From: Manduca sexta
Taxonomy: Eukaryota; Arthropoda; Insecta; Lepidoptera; Sphingidae
Assembly: GCF_014839805.1 (NCBI RefSeq)
Contig: NC_051135.1
Location: 11,163,291 to 11,227,290, forward strand
Direction: 5' to 3'
DNA: 64,000 bases
Below, in pieces: positions 11,837-24,296 of the stretch. Positions within the stretch are counted from its first letter, which is position 1, and every line of letters starts with the position of its first letter. The position numbers and the translations under genes were made by a program. A model generated the notes under the pieces. The model was not told where the DNA came from and did not search any database. It worked only from the letters and a program-made list of their open reading frames with translations.

Positions 11837-13698
11837 CAGTGGATTCTATATTTATATCTATGTTCAGAAGTCAGAAATGTCACAATATTTTTAACTCCTG
11901 ATGCAAAAAGAGAGGTTTTCATATCTTTAATGACATTGGTATTAGGTACGTAAAACAAAAATGATATTATGTTTGTAGGCGATAATCCATATCGGTCGAT
12001 ACTTGTAATCCTCACAAATAAATCCAAGTATCTTAAAAAAAATTAAAACTAGTGCCTCAAACATAAAAAAACGTCGTATTTGCAAAATCTCTACTTTATA
12101 CAGCTTTCTTGCGGCATAGATCCTCTTAGTGCCGGCAGTTGAAACACTAGAAAAGAAAGAAAAAGCATAAGTTTTGTAACTGTTATTTTGTACTACGACC
12201 AGGCAACGGATTGAATAACTTACTTCCATGTGGTAATTTAAAAGAAAAAAAAAATGACATCAATAGAAAAAGACCCGGAAAAATAAAGACAAAACAACAC
12301 TAACAACGTAAAAACGGTTAATTAAACTCGAGGGAAGTTTTCATCGTTTCTTAGACGATTGTACAGTTACACCGAAGCGGAAAATGAGAGCCTCGGGATC
12401 TTCACAGTTCGTAATAGGTCTGGGAAAAAGAATTTTCCCATTTTCCATCACGTTGGTAACCTACATGCTCGGTCGAGGCTATTGATTCTCATTATACTCA
12501 TGATCTAGCGAAGCCTGCCAAAGCTATTTGTTACATCGTATTTTAGTAGAATGAAAGTTTAAGCTCCAAATTGTAATATGTGTATTAGCCGCTACACTTT
12601 TTCGTGTCGTCGCAGCTAAGACGATGGGCGACTCGTGGGCCAGGCTCCTAACGCTATAATATGCACCCTACATCGGCATATCTGCAGGAAACGGACCATG
12701 GTTCCTATGGCGAAAAGTGCCTAGTCGATCGGCGTTTTCTTAGTAACACCTAGAATCGTCCAAGGAGACAACGCGTCACTATTTTGAGAACTAACTCTTT
12801 CTACGTAAAGACAGCTTACAATTCATGTACTATCAAAGGCTTCTGACCAACACATATAATGCAAAAAAATGTGCTATATAAGATGTAGAATATTACACAA
12901 CATGTCATTACAGATTTTTATACACAATATTTATACATGGTATTGAATGCGCAAGAGTATAGAACAACAACTATAGTACCTTCGCATAAAACAATGAAGT
13001 TATGAAGCATCCAAAAATGGAACGTTCATGTGAAAAATTGGAAACCAGCCAGCAAACACTATACTAGGATTCGGAAAGCGGAACAACGCGGGGTATGTCA
13101 AAGAGAATATTTCGGTAAATCACCATAGATGATATGTCTGTATAATTTGAACGTATTATAATAGTATTTAAGCTAATATTTATTTATTTAAACCCTAACG
13201 TGACTATACAGCACAAGTTTTATGACAGGGGGTAGCTAGTGTCCGAGGCGCCAGGTCCTAAGAAGTACGTCACGAGCTTGAGCTCCCGATGCATTTAATT
13301 TGGTATTATTAAAAGATAAAACAAATTTTGCCCCGAAGCGCCCGGGAAGCTAAGACCGATGGTCGACACTATTTATGTAAGTACTAGTTTATGTACTTGT
13401 ATGTAGGTACTTATAGGTAGGCAAAAAAATTTAATATATATGTCATCTTCGCTGAATAAACTTTTCCAAACAAAATTATCATTTCAAATGAGTTATTCAT
13501 GCAACTCAAGTACTTCTATGAACAAAGTATTCCATCAATAATAATGAATTAGTTTCTCTTAGATCCATAGACTAAGAAAATATATACAAAACAAACCAAA
13601 CCAATGATAAACAAACATCACAAAGTTTAATCGATAAAGGTATCCAAGACAACTGAACTGTACGTAACTAAGGCAATTGTGGATTTTGTAATTTGAAC
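11837..13698. other. Intergenic, LINE to SMKR1-like gene
   Basis: Mostly AT-rich. Two moderately GC-richer patches (about 12360-12800 and 13195-13370) have no ORF or repeat that I recognise; they could be old transposon remnants. The SMKR1-like promoter is expected in the last few hundred bases. Confidence 0.4.
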
Positions 13699-14436
13699 AT
13701 GGCAGGAAAGGGTAAAGGAAAGAAAAAAGAAAAAAAAGATAAAGAGGAAGGTAAGCTGCAACAAATTATATTTAATTGCAAAGAATTTACGTTCTACGTT
13801 TTGAAAAGGTATTTTTTCAATAATATCTAAAAATATTGTGTTTCTACACCTCTCGTATGTTGTGAATTTTAATTGCTCTAAAACCATTGTTTTTATTAAT
13901 TCAAATTAATGATATTATCTTCTAGAAACGTTACCCAAGAGATTGTTGCTCTAGGGAACATTCTTTGTGAACTTTGCTATTAATCTGGCCAAATAATGTC
14001 TAAATTTAATTTTCTGATATCTCCTACGTCTATAACTTTACAATGGTACCCTTGATACACATTTTTGTTTCATAAAAAGAAGTTTAATAACAAAATATTT
14101 AATTAATAAAAAATCAACGCTAAACCATAAAAAAAATTACGACGAATTAATTAAATCTCGTCCTTTTGACATCGGTTCAAAATGAAACAATTAGTAACAC
14201 TTAAAAAAATTCAACTTACAATCATTTATTTTTTAGGTGGAGATAAGAAAAAGTCAAAGAAGGGAGCAACAAGGGTAAAGAAGGGCAAGTCTAAAGGACG
14301 ATGCAACGTCGACATGCTAACTGAGGCGGCGATGGATAACGTGTACTACGCTTGTCACAACGTGCAAGAGCTGCTGCAGGCCAGGGGCTTTCACCCGCCT
14401 GACTTCAACAAGAAGAAGAAGAAAGGAAAACGATAA
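13699..14436 (+). CDS. SMKR1: Small lysine-rich protein 1 (SMKR1) homologue
   Basis: Exon 1 is 13699-13750 and exon 2 is 14237-14436, giving 83 residues. The donor is GAAG|GTAAGC and the acceptor TTTTTTAG, splitting a Gly codon in phase 1. The protein starts MAGKGKGKKKEKKDKEEGGD and ends in a lysine run before TAA. The conserved core, about residues 42-67, reads VDMLTEAAMDNVYYACHNVQ then ELLQARGFHPPDF. This matches the vertebrate SMKR1 pattern of a VD-x-L-x2-AAM-x-N-x-YY-x2-HNV block followed by a RGFH-P motif between lysine-rich ends. SMKR1 is a small conserved protein with expression linked to ciliated and testis tissue; its molecular job is not established. The length is as expected for the family. 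A poly-A signal lies at 14454-14459. Confidence 0.85.
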
Positions 14437-14453
14437 ATCTAGTGTTAGCCTAT

Positions 14454-14459
14454 AATAAA
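14454..14459 (+). terminator. SMKR1-like polyadenylation signal
   Basis: AATAAA 18 bases after the stop codon of the SMKR1 homologue. Confidence 0.6.
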
Positions 14460-14755
14460 TTCATGTTCTGCTTTGTACTTTTTATTTATTACTGATATTA
14501 AGATAGTTTTATGATAAGTGTAAGCCGCCAGGGGGAACCATGATTAAAAAAAAATGTTGGAAGCTGATAGGTATGATGGTATTTATAGTTTGTTATGTAC
14601 TGGCAACATGAATTAAGAAATTGAAGAATTATTATAAGTAGAAATAAGTATCATATACAGTTTCATGAAAAACAGGTGAAGTTTAGTAACGAGTTTACGG
14701 CATCCACATCTGGTGGTATAAATTGTTTCAATAATCAGCGAATGTTGCGAGTGTA

Positions 14756-15290
14756 GGGGTGTTTCAACAGTGAGCCACTTGTAGGTAATTTTGGCAAAAT
14801 TAGGTTTGTGTGCAACTTACACTCTATGTACTATATAGGTAGGTATATTAATATATTTCTGTACTCCATGTACTGTTACGAATTCTCTTCTTACCGTTCT
14901 TGGTGCTACAAATAACTACTATTGGCGCAAATTAGTCACTATTTGTAAATGTTTGTTAATAGACAGTGTTATGTGGAAGTAAGTATAGAGTATAACAGCA
15001 CAATTGTGCTAGTAACTTTCGTGGTAACTTTGGCGGATAGAGGTGTCTCAACGGTGAGCCAGCCTTATAGTTAATTTTGCCAAAATTAGGTTTGTGTGCA
15101 ACTTACACTCTGACGAATTCTTTTCTTATCGTTCTTGGTGCTACAAATAACTAATAGTAGTTGAAGTTGAGCATATTAATCACTTTGAAAATGTTTATTC
15201 CTAATAAATAGTATTATGAAAAAATAAAATTTGAATAGAGTAGGATGGCACGACCGTAGTTTAACTTTCGTGGTAACTTTGATATCCATA
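14756..15290 (+). repeat. Diverged tandem duplication, unit about 285 bp
   Basis: Copies at about 14756-15040 and 15041-15290. Both contain gtgtcaacagtgagcc-like starts, the shared phrase aaaattaggtttgtgtgcaa, then gttcttggtgctacaaataa, and both end with ctttcgtggtaactttg. The second copy lacks an internal block of about 35 bases. Confidence 0.8.
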
Positions 15291-15746
15291 TATTTTTATT
15301 AAATGCGTGATAAATGACGCCTCCACGGTGTCTTGAAAATATTTTCTATATTCAAAATAACTTCAATCAATCATACGTCACTGAGACATCAAAATTGTAG
15401 TATGTTTGTAATCAAAATATGAAAATATAAAAATTCTTCGTGACAGCAAAGTAATGAAACGAAATGATTAATTATGTATATGGCAGAAGCTTTCATCAAA
15501 CGTTTCAGGTAAATATTACTTAAAGTTACCAAACGGTTTTGCAAAATATATTTCTTGAAGGAGCTGTAGAATATATCCAAAGGGATGTTTGGATAACTAT
15601 TTTTCTAGAATAATCAAAAAGCTATACATGCCACATGGTTAGTTCTAGAACTTAAGCCTTTAAGCCCAAAGATTTTCAACAGCTACGTCACGTTTCTACA
15701 TAAAGCATTATACCTCTGTTATTTTTAACTTATATCCATTGACCGA

Positions 15747-16100
15747 CTGCTTCGCAGGCGTAGTTATTATGAGTAAGCGGTACGAGTACTACTAATGCGC
15801 TGAGGTCCTGGGTTCGAGCCCCGGATCGAAGCAAAAATATTCGTGACTGGGTCTTTCCATCTTAAAAATTACTCAGTCGCAGCTCAGTCACGAAGTTGGA
15901 GGTGTGATACTCCCGTGCCTCGGAAAGCACATAAAGCCATTGGTTATACGCCTGATCTTTATTCAGTCATGTCGGATTGCCGTCTCACCAGACTATGTGC
16001 GCCATGATACCAGACTTGTTCACTATAATATCCCCTGCGTACCTGGCTGATTCCCATAGAGATTGAGGATGGTGGCCAACATAGTGGCTAGGAGGGATTC
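15747..16100 (+). mobile_element. tRNA-derived SINE, type B
   Basis: Begins with a degenerate A-box region. A B-box-like gggttcgagccccgg lies near 15810, followed by a body containing gtgactgggt, ttactcagtcgcagctcagtca and cctcggaaagcacataa. The body matches 41270-41570. It cannot fold as a working tRNA. Confidence 0.7.
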
Positions 16101-18486
16101 ATATTTTATCTTCAACATGAAGACGTTATTGCAATGAATCTGCTACTATCGCTCGATATTTAATAAACGTGAAAATAAGAACCAAACATAGATAGATTGT
16201 GGTACATAAACACTCTCTAAATCAGTTCATTAGTCGGCTAATCATTAAAACAAGTGAAAAGCCTAATTTCAACTACAAAATTAATAGGCGTTCAGCAGGC
16301 TTTCATGCAACATTATGCTGCGCTATTCAATTAATCGCCACATTTTCAGCTTTATAAATAAACTATGCATCAATTGGACGGCGCGATGCAATAAAGCGAT
16401 GGCCGCCGTCCATTTGCTGTGAGTGGTGAATAAATATCGATAACCGATAATACGCTAATTTCGGATATTTAAATTCACAGTCTGTTTCATCAATTGGAAC
16501 GTTTTGGACAGCTGATGGTTTTAGGAACTGCGCAGACGGAGTTTTTGATACGGGTCTTCTGTGCGCTTTCTGCGAGCAAATTTTTATCTATTGAAAGTAC
16601 CTAGTTGTCGACTATTATGATTGAAGTTCAGTTGCTTTTCCCCGTACTAAATTCGCCTTTATAGCTAGAACCTATGAAAAAATACAGTATCGCTTCCAAC
16701 AGCCTGGAATAATTGTGTCGACTGCCGAGGGGTAATCATTTCTCGTCAGTCGATGCACTGATTCACTTCACTCCATTTACTATGTGTGCACGTATATAAA
16801 AAAAGAAGGTCCCTAAATTGTAATATATTTTCAAATATCTTTTATCGCCATAGCTATTGTATGTGGTACTGAGTTCAGATTTTAGACCTATAAGACCTTG
16901 TTTCATTTTTCAATTTTCCAAACCATCGGTTTATTTTCTATTATAAATATAGTCATATTTATTTTCATTACACACTGCACATAAATCTAAAAGTCATTCC
17001 CTTTTTAATTTATTTTATTAACAAACAAATTGTTGTGCTTTACATTTATATTGCGTGATTAATTTCATTACTTATGAAAAAAATGGTCAAATATAAAATT
17101 AATGAAACACATTAGAGGATTTGAATTTTATGTATCTGCAAAGCTATCATTAGCCGATAGCAATCCACTTTAAGGTAATTAACCACAAATTACTACGGTT
17201 AAGTAATTTAATTAAGTAGAACGTACCGAAACCCAATAAATACGGAATTAACGGTCAAATGAGCACGCGAGATGAAAATTATTGTTAATTACAACAAAAA
17301 GTGGACGAAGAAATGGATGAAAAGCAGATTACGTTGAAATCATTTGTCAGAGATAGTTAAAGAGAATCTGTCATCATAACACTAGGCTTTACTCTCGTAT
17401 TTAATAGGCGATTAGCCAATTGAATGCTTTGTCTAACTGAAATGAGTGCTTTGTCTCTTTAACACTGAAAGCAGGTAAATAATAAAACAGTAATAAATAA
17501 AAATAACTGCTTAACAAATTTCGTGAAATAATGGCATATTGGGGAAACGTTACTTTGAAAGCAAATAATAATTACCCAAAAAGATATTTACATCATATTC
17601 TTATTTATAATTTACTAAGTATTGCTTCCGACTCCGCCCTTGTAAAGCCTCTCCCCCTACAAAAGTCCCTATATCACTGTAGCGATTCATGGTGCCATCT
17701 GTACGATGCCAGCGCTATCTGTTTAAGAAACCATATTAAAAATTTACATAATTTTCCATGGAATCAAATGACTGGAGTAAAAAGTAGCTCATGTGTTAAT
17801 CCAGAACATGCTCTATCCGTGTGTGTGTAATTTTCAGCCAAAATCGTTCAGCTGTATCTTCGCGTACTTCTACCGAATGTCTAAACATTTTCAGAAATCT
17901 TTCGCATTTATAATATCAGTCATATAAGAGGAAATACTAGAACCCGATTGGCATAGCTCAAACCATTTGTAGTTGTTCCAAAATTAAATGTTCCTCTAAA
18001 AAACGAACCTACGTTCAAATACAAACTTATTGACTGTATAACTCTACAGTCTATACGCTAGAAACAAAAAATATCGCGTTTAAAATCTCTCATCCCATGG
18101 CTTAGATATTTCATATAGATAACTTGAACGGCGTCAGCTTATGTGGCGACTTATCTGCATAATGTTGAGTTCGCTAGCTAATGGATACTTCGCTAAACAG
18201 GTCACATGATAATCAAGGATTTTCCTTTCTTGAGTTGCCTTTCTTAGCGCGTGAGAGGCTTCATAAAGCTTTCATACAAGAATGTTTAAGAATTACTTGG
18301 CATAGTATTTATTTGTTCATGCAGTTTTTCATTACACATAATTTTTAGTTAACTTTCCTTCAGCTATAAGAAGAAAATGTTTGTGGATTATCCAAAATAG
18401 TTTCATAACTTGGAATCTACCAAATAGGTACTAATTCTTTTTCGAAACGCTTTCCATTTTATGTCAGCAGTTTTTGACAAGAAAGA

Positions 18487-21400
18487 ATGGCACCAGCGGT
18501 GGGCATCGATCTAGGGACAACTTATTCCTGTGTTGGAGTGTTCCAACATGGTAAGGTGGAGATCATCGCCAACGACCAGGGCAACAGGACCACGCCGTCG
18601 TATGTAGCATTTAATGAAACTGAAAGATTGATCGGCGACGCGGCAAAAAATCAGGTAGACACAATTAAAAATATGAATACCATGACATTCTAATTTATGT
18701 TATCCATAAATTGCTTGCTTCAATGTTGGAATTATAAAATGCTCTACACATAAATTCACGTTAAAGGTATAATTAAATTAGGAATAAGATTCACAAAAGG
18801 TTCCTCCCATCGATATATATGTACTACGTATTAGATCTATCGTTCCGTATATTCATTGTGTTCGACTTAACTGTACTGCAATCCGTACACCTGACTTTAA
18901 TATGATATCAACATTGACATCGTGTGGTTATGCACAGAGTGACGCTGATTGTGAATAAAAAATATTAGTCAAATAAGTAACATTGTATGTTGTTCAAGTG
19001 AATAAATAGTTTATAACTGACATTATGGTTACCATTTTAGTTGAGATTTTGAACAAATAGTTTATATGGACGTTCGTGTCTATAGAATATACGTCAATGG
19101 TTCGTCCAATACTGTCCATTTTATTGAACTAGTCACAATATTAAATCAAACATCAAAGGAAATAGATTGTAAACAACAATCAAAACCGTAATTGAATATA
19201 AACGAGACGTCATGATATTTTTAACTGAGCTTTTACAACTTCCATGAAACGTTATAATGGCGAAAACGGGTGTAATATAGTGTCGAGAAGTCTATTGAAA
19301 TAAAACTCTTCATGCGTTACATTATTGGACATTACAACACATTCTTGTATGTAGACGATGGCGCCCTCCATTTGTGCAAATTGCCTACTTTACATACACA
19401 CAATAGGTCGTCTGCTTCATATTCAATGCTCCAATGAATAAAAGCGTATGTTTGCTATTGTCACTTCATGGCCTTACAAATTTTTCCTTTCAGGTGGCGA
19501 TGAACCCTCGAAATACGGTTTTTGATGCAAAACGACTTATCGGACGTAAATTTGACGATCCTAAAGTCCAACAAGACCTAAAACATTGGCCATTTCAAGT
19601 TGTCTCCGACGGTGGTAAACCTAAAATAATAGTTGAATACAAGGGAGAAAAAAGGCATTTCTCTCCAGAAGAAATATCATCGATGATCTTGACTAAGATG
19701 AAAGAAGTTGCTGAGACGTTTTTAGGAGGGACTGTAAAAGATGCTGTTATAACTGTTCCGGCTTATTTTAATGACTCTCAACGTCAGGCGACTAAAGATA
19801 CCGGTGTTATAGCTGCTTTAAATGTTCTTAGAATCATCAATGAACCCACAGCTGCGGCATTGGCTTATGGCCTCGATAAAAACCTTCAAGGTGATAAGAA
19901 TGTTTTAATCTTCGATTTGGGAGGTGGAACATTCGATGTCTCGATCCTCCAAATAGCCGAAGGTTCATTATTTGAAGTGCGATCCACAGCAGGCGACACT
20001 CATTTAGGAGGCGAAGACTTTGACAGCAGAATGGTAGATCATTTCAGTCAAGAATTTGAAAGGAAATACAAGAAGAATATAAAAGATAATCCAAAAGCAT
20101 TGAGACGACTTCGTACTGCTTGTGAAAGAGCTAAAAGAACACTTTCGTCAAGCACTGAAGCTAGTTTAGAAATTGATGCGTTACATGAAGGCATTGATTT
20201 CTATTCAAAGATGACAAGAGCACGATTTGAAGAGTTGTGCTCTGATCTATTCTCGACAGACCCTCGGACCAGTAGAAAGGGCTCTAAAAGATGCTGGACT
20301 GAATACCAGAGAAATACATGACGTCGTTTTGGTTGGAGGTTCTATTCGAATACCTAAAATACAACGACTTTTACAGGTATAGTGTCTAAAAATTATCAGT
20401 CAGAGCTATAATTGTTAGACCCTTTCTGATATAATTACACGTTATTGATCGGAAACAATCTACATAAAGTTCTCTTATAAACTAAAATTTATTAAAGTAC
20501 TGTTATATAACAAATCCAAATAGAAGTCTAGTTTCGATGTAAGTTACCTTTAATAGATACCTAAGTCATAAATAGCATATCACATTTTTCCAGGAATTCT
20601 TCGGCGGTAAAACACTAAATCTTTCAATAAATCCTGACGAAGCAGTCGCTTATGGCGCTGCAGTACAAGCGGCTATTCTAACCGGTTCTAAAGACGAGCG
20701 CATACAAGACGTACTATTGGTCGACGTCACTCCTTTGTCGCTTGGCATAGAAACAGCAGGAGGTGTGATGACGCGTTTAGTGGAAAGAAACACTCGAATA
20801 CCGATTGCGCAAAAGAAAATATTTACTACGTACGCTGACAACCAACCAGCTGTGACGATTCAGGTAATGGTTTCAATTATAAAAACCCTATTAGCCTTAT
20901 TACACTTTATTTTATCACGTCTTAAATGGGTCGATTTGCACCCCGTATAACATTAACAAGGCAATTTTCAGATCTTTGAAGGGGAAAGAGCAATGACGAG
21001 AGATAACAATCTATTAGGCACGTTTAATCTCACCGGAATACCGCCGGCGCCCAGGGGCGTTCCGCAAATCGAGGTAACTAAACATTATCATTGATTTGTT
21101 CATTACACAAAATTATATATAGTTTTTTATTGTATATGTAGGTATCGAATGTTGCAGGCAGTAACACGATAGAGTATCCAACTGAAGTAGATCAATAGAG
21201 GGCCCCAAAGTACATCGATTAAACCCCATGTAACCTGAAATTGCATAGTTTCAAAGTTATTTAGATTTGAGTAAATTTTTTATGAAAGAATAAAGCTAAA
21301 CTATTAGTTCTACACTCGTGATTTTTTTACTCAAATACGAGTACGTAAGTAAGTACGTAGTAAGCACATCGAGGTCCTCTATCTACCTGTCTCAGTTGAA

Positions 21401-22621
21401 CAGTCAATTATGTACACAATCTACACCCTGTATGGATTGGGCGGTAGTTCAATACAATAGACTCGTGTTCCTAACTAAGTCAAAAATTGTTTAAGAATAT
21501 CATGTACGTAGATTCCCATATGGTAAAGCAAAATATATATTTCTTAAATTTTCTATTTTCTAGGTAACATTTGACATCGACGCAAACGGCATTTTAAACG
21601 TCAGCGCTCACGACAAAAGCACCGGACGATCAGAGCACATCACCATATCGAATGATACAGGGCGACTGAGTAAGAGAGATATTGAGAAAATGCTAAGTGA
21701 CGCGGAAAAATTTAAAACTGAAGACGACGCTGTGAGAAAAAGGGTCGAAGTCAGAAATCAATTGGAAGGATACTTGTATGGGTGTAAAACGGTAAACTAT
21801 GATATTTTGTTTGTAATAATGATCTTTCAGCAAAGCACAATGCGACTGTTTATACAATATCCGTTATAGTGGTTTTCTAGCGAGACGCATATTTATGTTA
21901 CCTGTATCGGCCTTCAACAAAAAATCCTAACGATTTCTTTTTTTAAATATTATTTTTATATTGTATTACGAAAAATTGTACCTAATGAAACAAAATCCAG
22001 GACACGTGTAAAAAATGAAAAATAAAAAGAGTTCTCTCCGGCGGGGAATCGAACCCCGGTCTCCCGCGTGACAGGCGGGGATACTGACCACTATACTACC
22101 GAAGACTTATTTGAAGTGACGAAATTATAGAATTCATACTTAAAGCATGTTTGAATTATAATAAAATAAAATTGATAATACGTCAGGTTCTATTTTATAA
22201 ATTAATGCTACATTCTAGGCCAGTACTTTCTCCTCTCTAGACAGAGGCATTATAAACGCATTACGACGTTCCTTGTCGATTAATTTGTTTGATCGAGACC
22301 TGAAATGAGTCATTCGGGTCATCTTACACGCCATAGTTTAAGGGACAGCTCTTTAACATCAATTGTTTTTCCCAGGCAGCAGAATCAGCCGGCAATCGTC
22401 TCACAGACAACGAACGAGATGCAGTTATAAATGAATGCAACACGCAATTACGCTGGTTGGAGACTAACCCAGAGGCATCACAAGCGGAATTAGAGCGAAG
22501 GTTGAAGGACGCTCAGAAGGTGTGCCAACCTGCCATGATGAAGCTGCATGGGACAGGCGGAGGTCCTAGCTATGGGAGACCTGAAAGCCCTGGTGGACCA
22601 AGAGTAGAAGAAGTAGATTAA
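18487..22621 (+). CDS. Hsc70: Cytosolic HSP70 family chaperone with a frameshift
   Basis: Six exons: 18487-18654, 19494-20376, 20594-20863, 20972-21073, 21564-21791 and 22376-22621. All introns are phase 0 with GT-AG ends. About 631 residues if the frame is continuous. The ATPase signatures are visible: [13 protein letters not shown] (residues 6-18), [12 protein letters not shown] (195-206) and VVLVGGS-x-RIPKIQ just before exon 3. The substrate domain follows ([37 protein letters not shown]), and the protein ends VEEVD, the TPR-cochaperone tag of cytosolic/nuclear HSP70s. The C-terminal tail is short, lacks GGMP repeats and has a small [14 protein letters not shown] linker. One extra base near 20253 in exon 2 shifts the frame and would end translation at TGA about 20319. 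Removing it restores the expected order. The intron-rich structure argues against a classic intronless heat-inducible copy; a cognate or tissue-specific (for example testis) HSP70 is likelier. Confidence 0.9.
18807..19110 (+). repeat. Dispersed repeat about 300 bp in HSP70 intron 1
   Basis: Starts near atcgatatatatgtact and ends near atatacgtcaatgg. The reverse complement of 29175-29500 aligns over most of its length, sharing tattagtcaaataagtaaca-type blocks and gacgttcgtgtctata. Non-coding. Confidence 0.7.
22034..22105 (-). tRNA. tRNA-Asp (GTC)
   Basis: On - it starts TCTTCGG and ends CCGGAGA plus discriminator G, 72 nt. The acceptor stem pairs over 7 bp with one G-T. The anticodon loop is CTGTCAC (anticodon GTC) on a 5-bp CCCGC/GCGGG stem, and the T arm is CGGGG TTCGATT CCCCG. 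The internal A box (TAGTATAGTGG) and B box (GGTTCGATTCC) are intact. A T-run on - (22023-22029 region) right after the gene fits a pol III terminator. It lies inside the fifth HSP70 intron on the opposite strand. Confidence 0.95.
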
Positions 22622-22733
22622 CAGATTAATATTATCAAGACAACTATTAGGCGAGTATTTATATTGTCGCTGATCATTTAGGCAGTCTTGCTCTTTCATA
22701 TTATTAGGCATTAGTGTTTAACCGCCAAATTCA

Positions 22734-22739
22734 ATTAAA
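22734..22739 (+). terminator. Possible HSP70 polyadenylation signal
   Basis: ATTAAA 113 bases downstream of the HSP70 stop codon; an AATAAA also occurs near 22982. Which one is used cannot be told. Confidence 0.4.
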
Positions 22740-22875
22740 GATCCACATCGCTTTTTTCCATCACGAAAATGAACCAATCAGAACAGGCTTTTTGACATGC
22801 TTATAAATCACTTATTTAATTGCATTTTATGGGATCGGATAAAAGATTAAGATTGGAATCTTTTCTTGAAAACGG
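22738..22875 (-). mobile_element. MITE, CGATCCCAAT-termini family, copy 2
   Basis: Reverse-oriented relative of 1517-1661. Shared pieces include aaccaatcagaaca, the ttttgacatgctt block and a terminal gattgggat-like end that is partly decayed. It lies just after the HSP70 gene. Confidence 0.6.
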
Positions 22876-24296
22876 CGGTTTAGCTCTAGGAAACTAAAGA
22901 CTAACAAGAACTATTGTTATTACAAATGAACTTCACTGTTCTATCTTTGGATATCGAATAATTTCATGTTAGAAATAAAGTAATAAATATTACTTTAGAT
23001 GTACCAGACATAACTCCAGCAACGGAATTCGCCTTTCAATGGAATGCCCTGTCATGAGTTTAGAAATTATTTTATAATCACATTCAATTGTTTTATATTA
23101 GTCAAATAACTGCAATTTATTTTACTTTCATAAACACTATTATACTACTAAAAAATACTTTTTTTTATCTATTGATCGCCTTCAACTGTTACACGCAGTT
23201 GAATAAACTGTTCAAAATACACCTATTGCCAACTCACAACAACCAGATATTTTTTGAATGAGTAATAAAACACAACGTAATATAAAATAATTTATTATAA
23301 AAATATAACAATAATATGGAGCATTATCGTTTATTTGGTGTTCTACTAATTTGTGTGCGATATAACTACTTAATAGCTATAAAAATGCCATTTTCGTACA
23401 ATATCACTAACAAAGCTAAGCATTAAAACCTCCAAAGAAGAAATATTTGTCAAAATCTATCTATTTATGAAGACACGTTGCAATTTACAGTAGTATCACA
23501 ATACTACAGGTTATTTTTATTTATGTTTACAAAGTGCATTTCAAATATAAAATCACAAAATTGTTCTTTGTACCAACCCAATCGCAACATTACTCAAAAA
23601 ATGACACAATACTTGAATTACTGTCTTACTAACTGATCAGGAACATTCTAGTTAAAGCCTCTGCCCAAGCAAACGGCCTTGAGCACTAGAGTATTTCATT
23701 ATGTTCATCTTAACTATTATGCCTACGTAATGGCAAATAATAAAAAAAACAGTATCTTATAAAACCAGCAATACGTTGGATAAGAAATGAGACAGCAATT
23801 CATATTTCAAATATTGCCATGTATGAAAATGGACGCGTAATGGAGTAATCATTTCATCTCTTTCCGTCGCGCGCATCGTAATTTCCTTTGACGTCACAAA
23901 TACATTATTGCGTTTCTTTTATTTTTTTGACATCCAGCCCTTCGACATTCAAAGGCCTCTTATATCTTGTTTTTCATTATGAAATGAACGGAACTATATC
24001 CATACTATATTCAAATTTAAACAACCAAACTAAAGATTAAATATTGTAGAAATATGATGTTTAATTTTTGTCTATATTTAAAATTTCGAATAGCTTCTAA
24101 AAATACGGATAGCGCGCCATTTTGCTGGGATGAGGGCTTTAACGATATAAAGCTGAATGTCGAGAACACGTTTAGATTGTCGTCAGTATGAGTTACTAAC
24201 TTAAATCACTTTTAAATAAACAGTTAAATACATTTTGACCTAAAATACTTAGGCAACGGTGCTTAAAGCGTATTATTGTACGAATTCAGTAAACAA

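Larger units (their letters stand above)
14460..18486. other. Intergenic region, SMKR1-like to HSP70
   Basis: Contains a diverged tandem duplication (14756-15290) and a tRNA-derived SINE (15747-16100). It also has a short fragment near 16715-16755 with self-complementary ends (tcgactgccga ... cgtcagtcga) resembling dispersed moth repeats. A pyrimidine-rich LINE/SINE-tail-like stretch lies near 17630-17900. The final few hundred bases should hold the HSP70 promoter. No further gene seen. Confidence 0.45.

Noticed and set aside
17531..17830. 99-codon ORF on + upstream of HSP70
   Set aside because: No motif, and the sequence resembles the pyrimidine-rich tail of a dispersed element.
18240..18300. 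Possible heat-shock elements upstream of HSP70 (ttcataaag, gaatgtttaagaa)
   Set aside because: Repeats are imperfect and spaced irregularly; not enough to call a regulatory site.
20650..20841. ORF on - within HSP70 exon 3
   Set aside because: Antisense shadow of a conserved coding exon.
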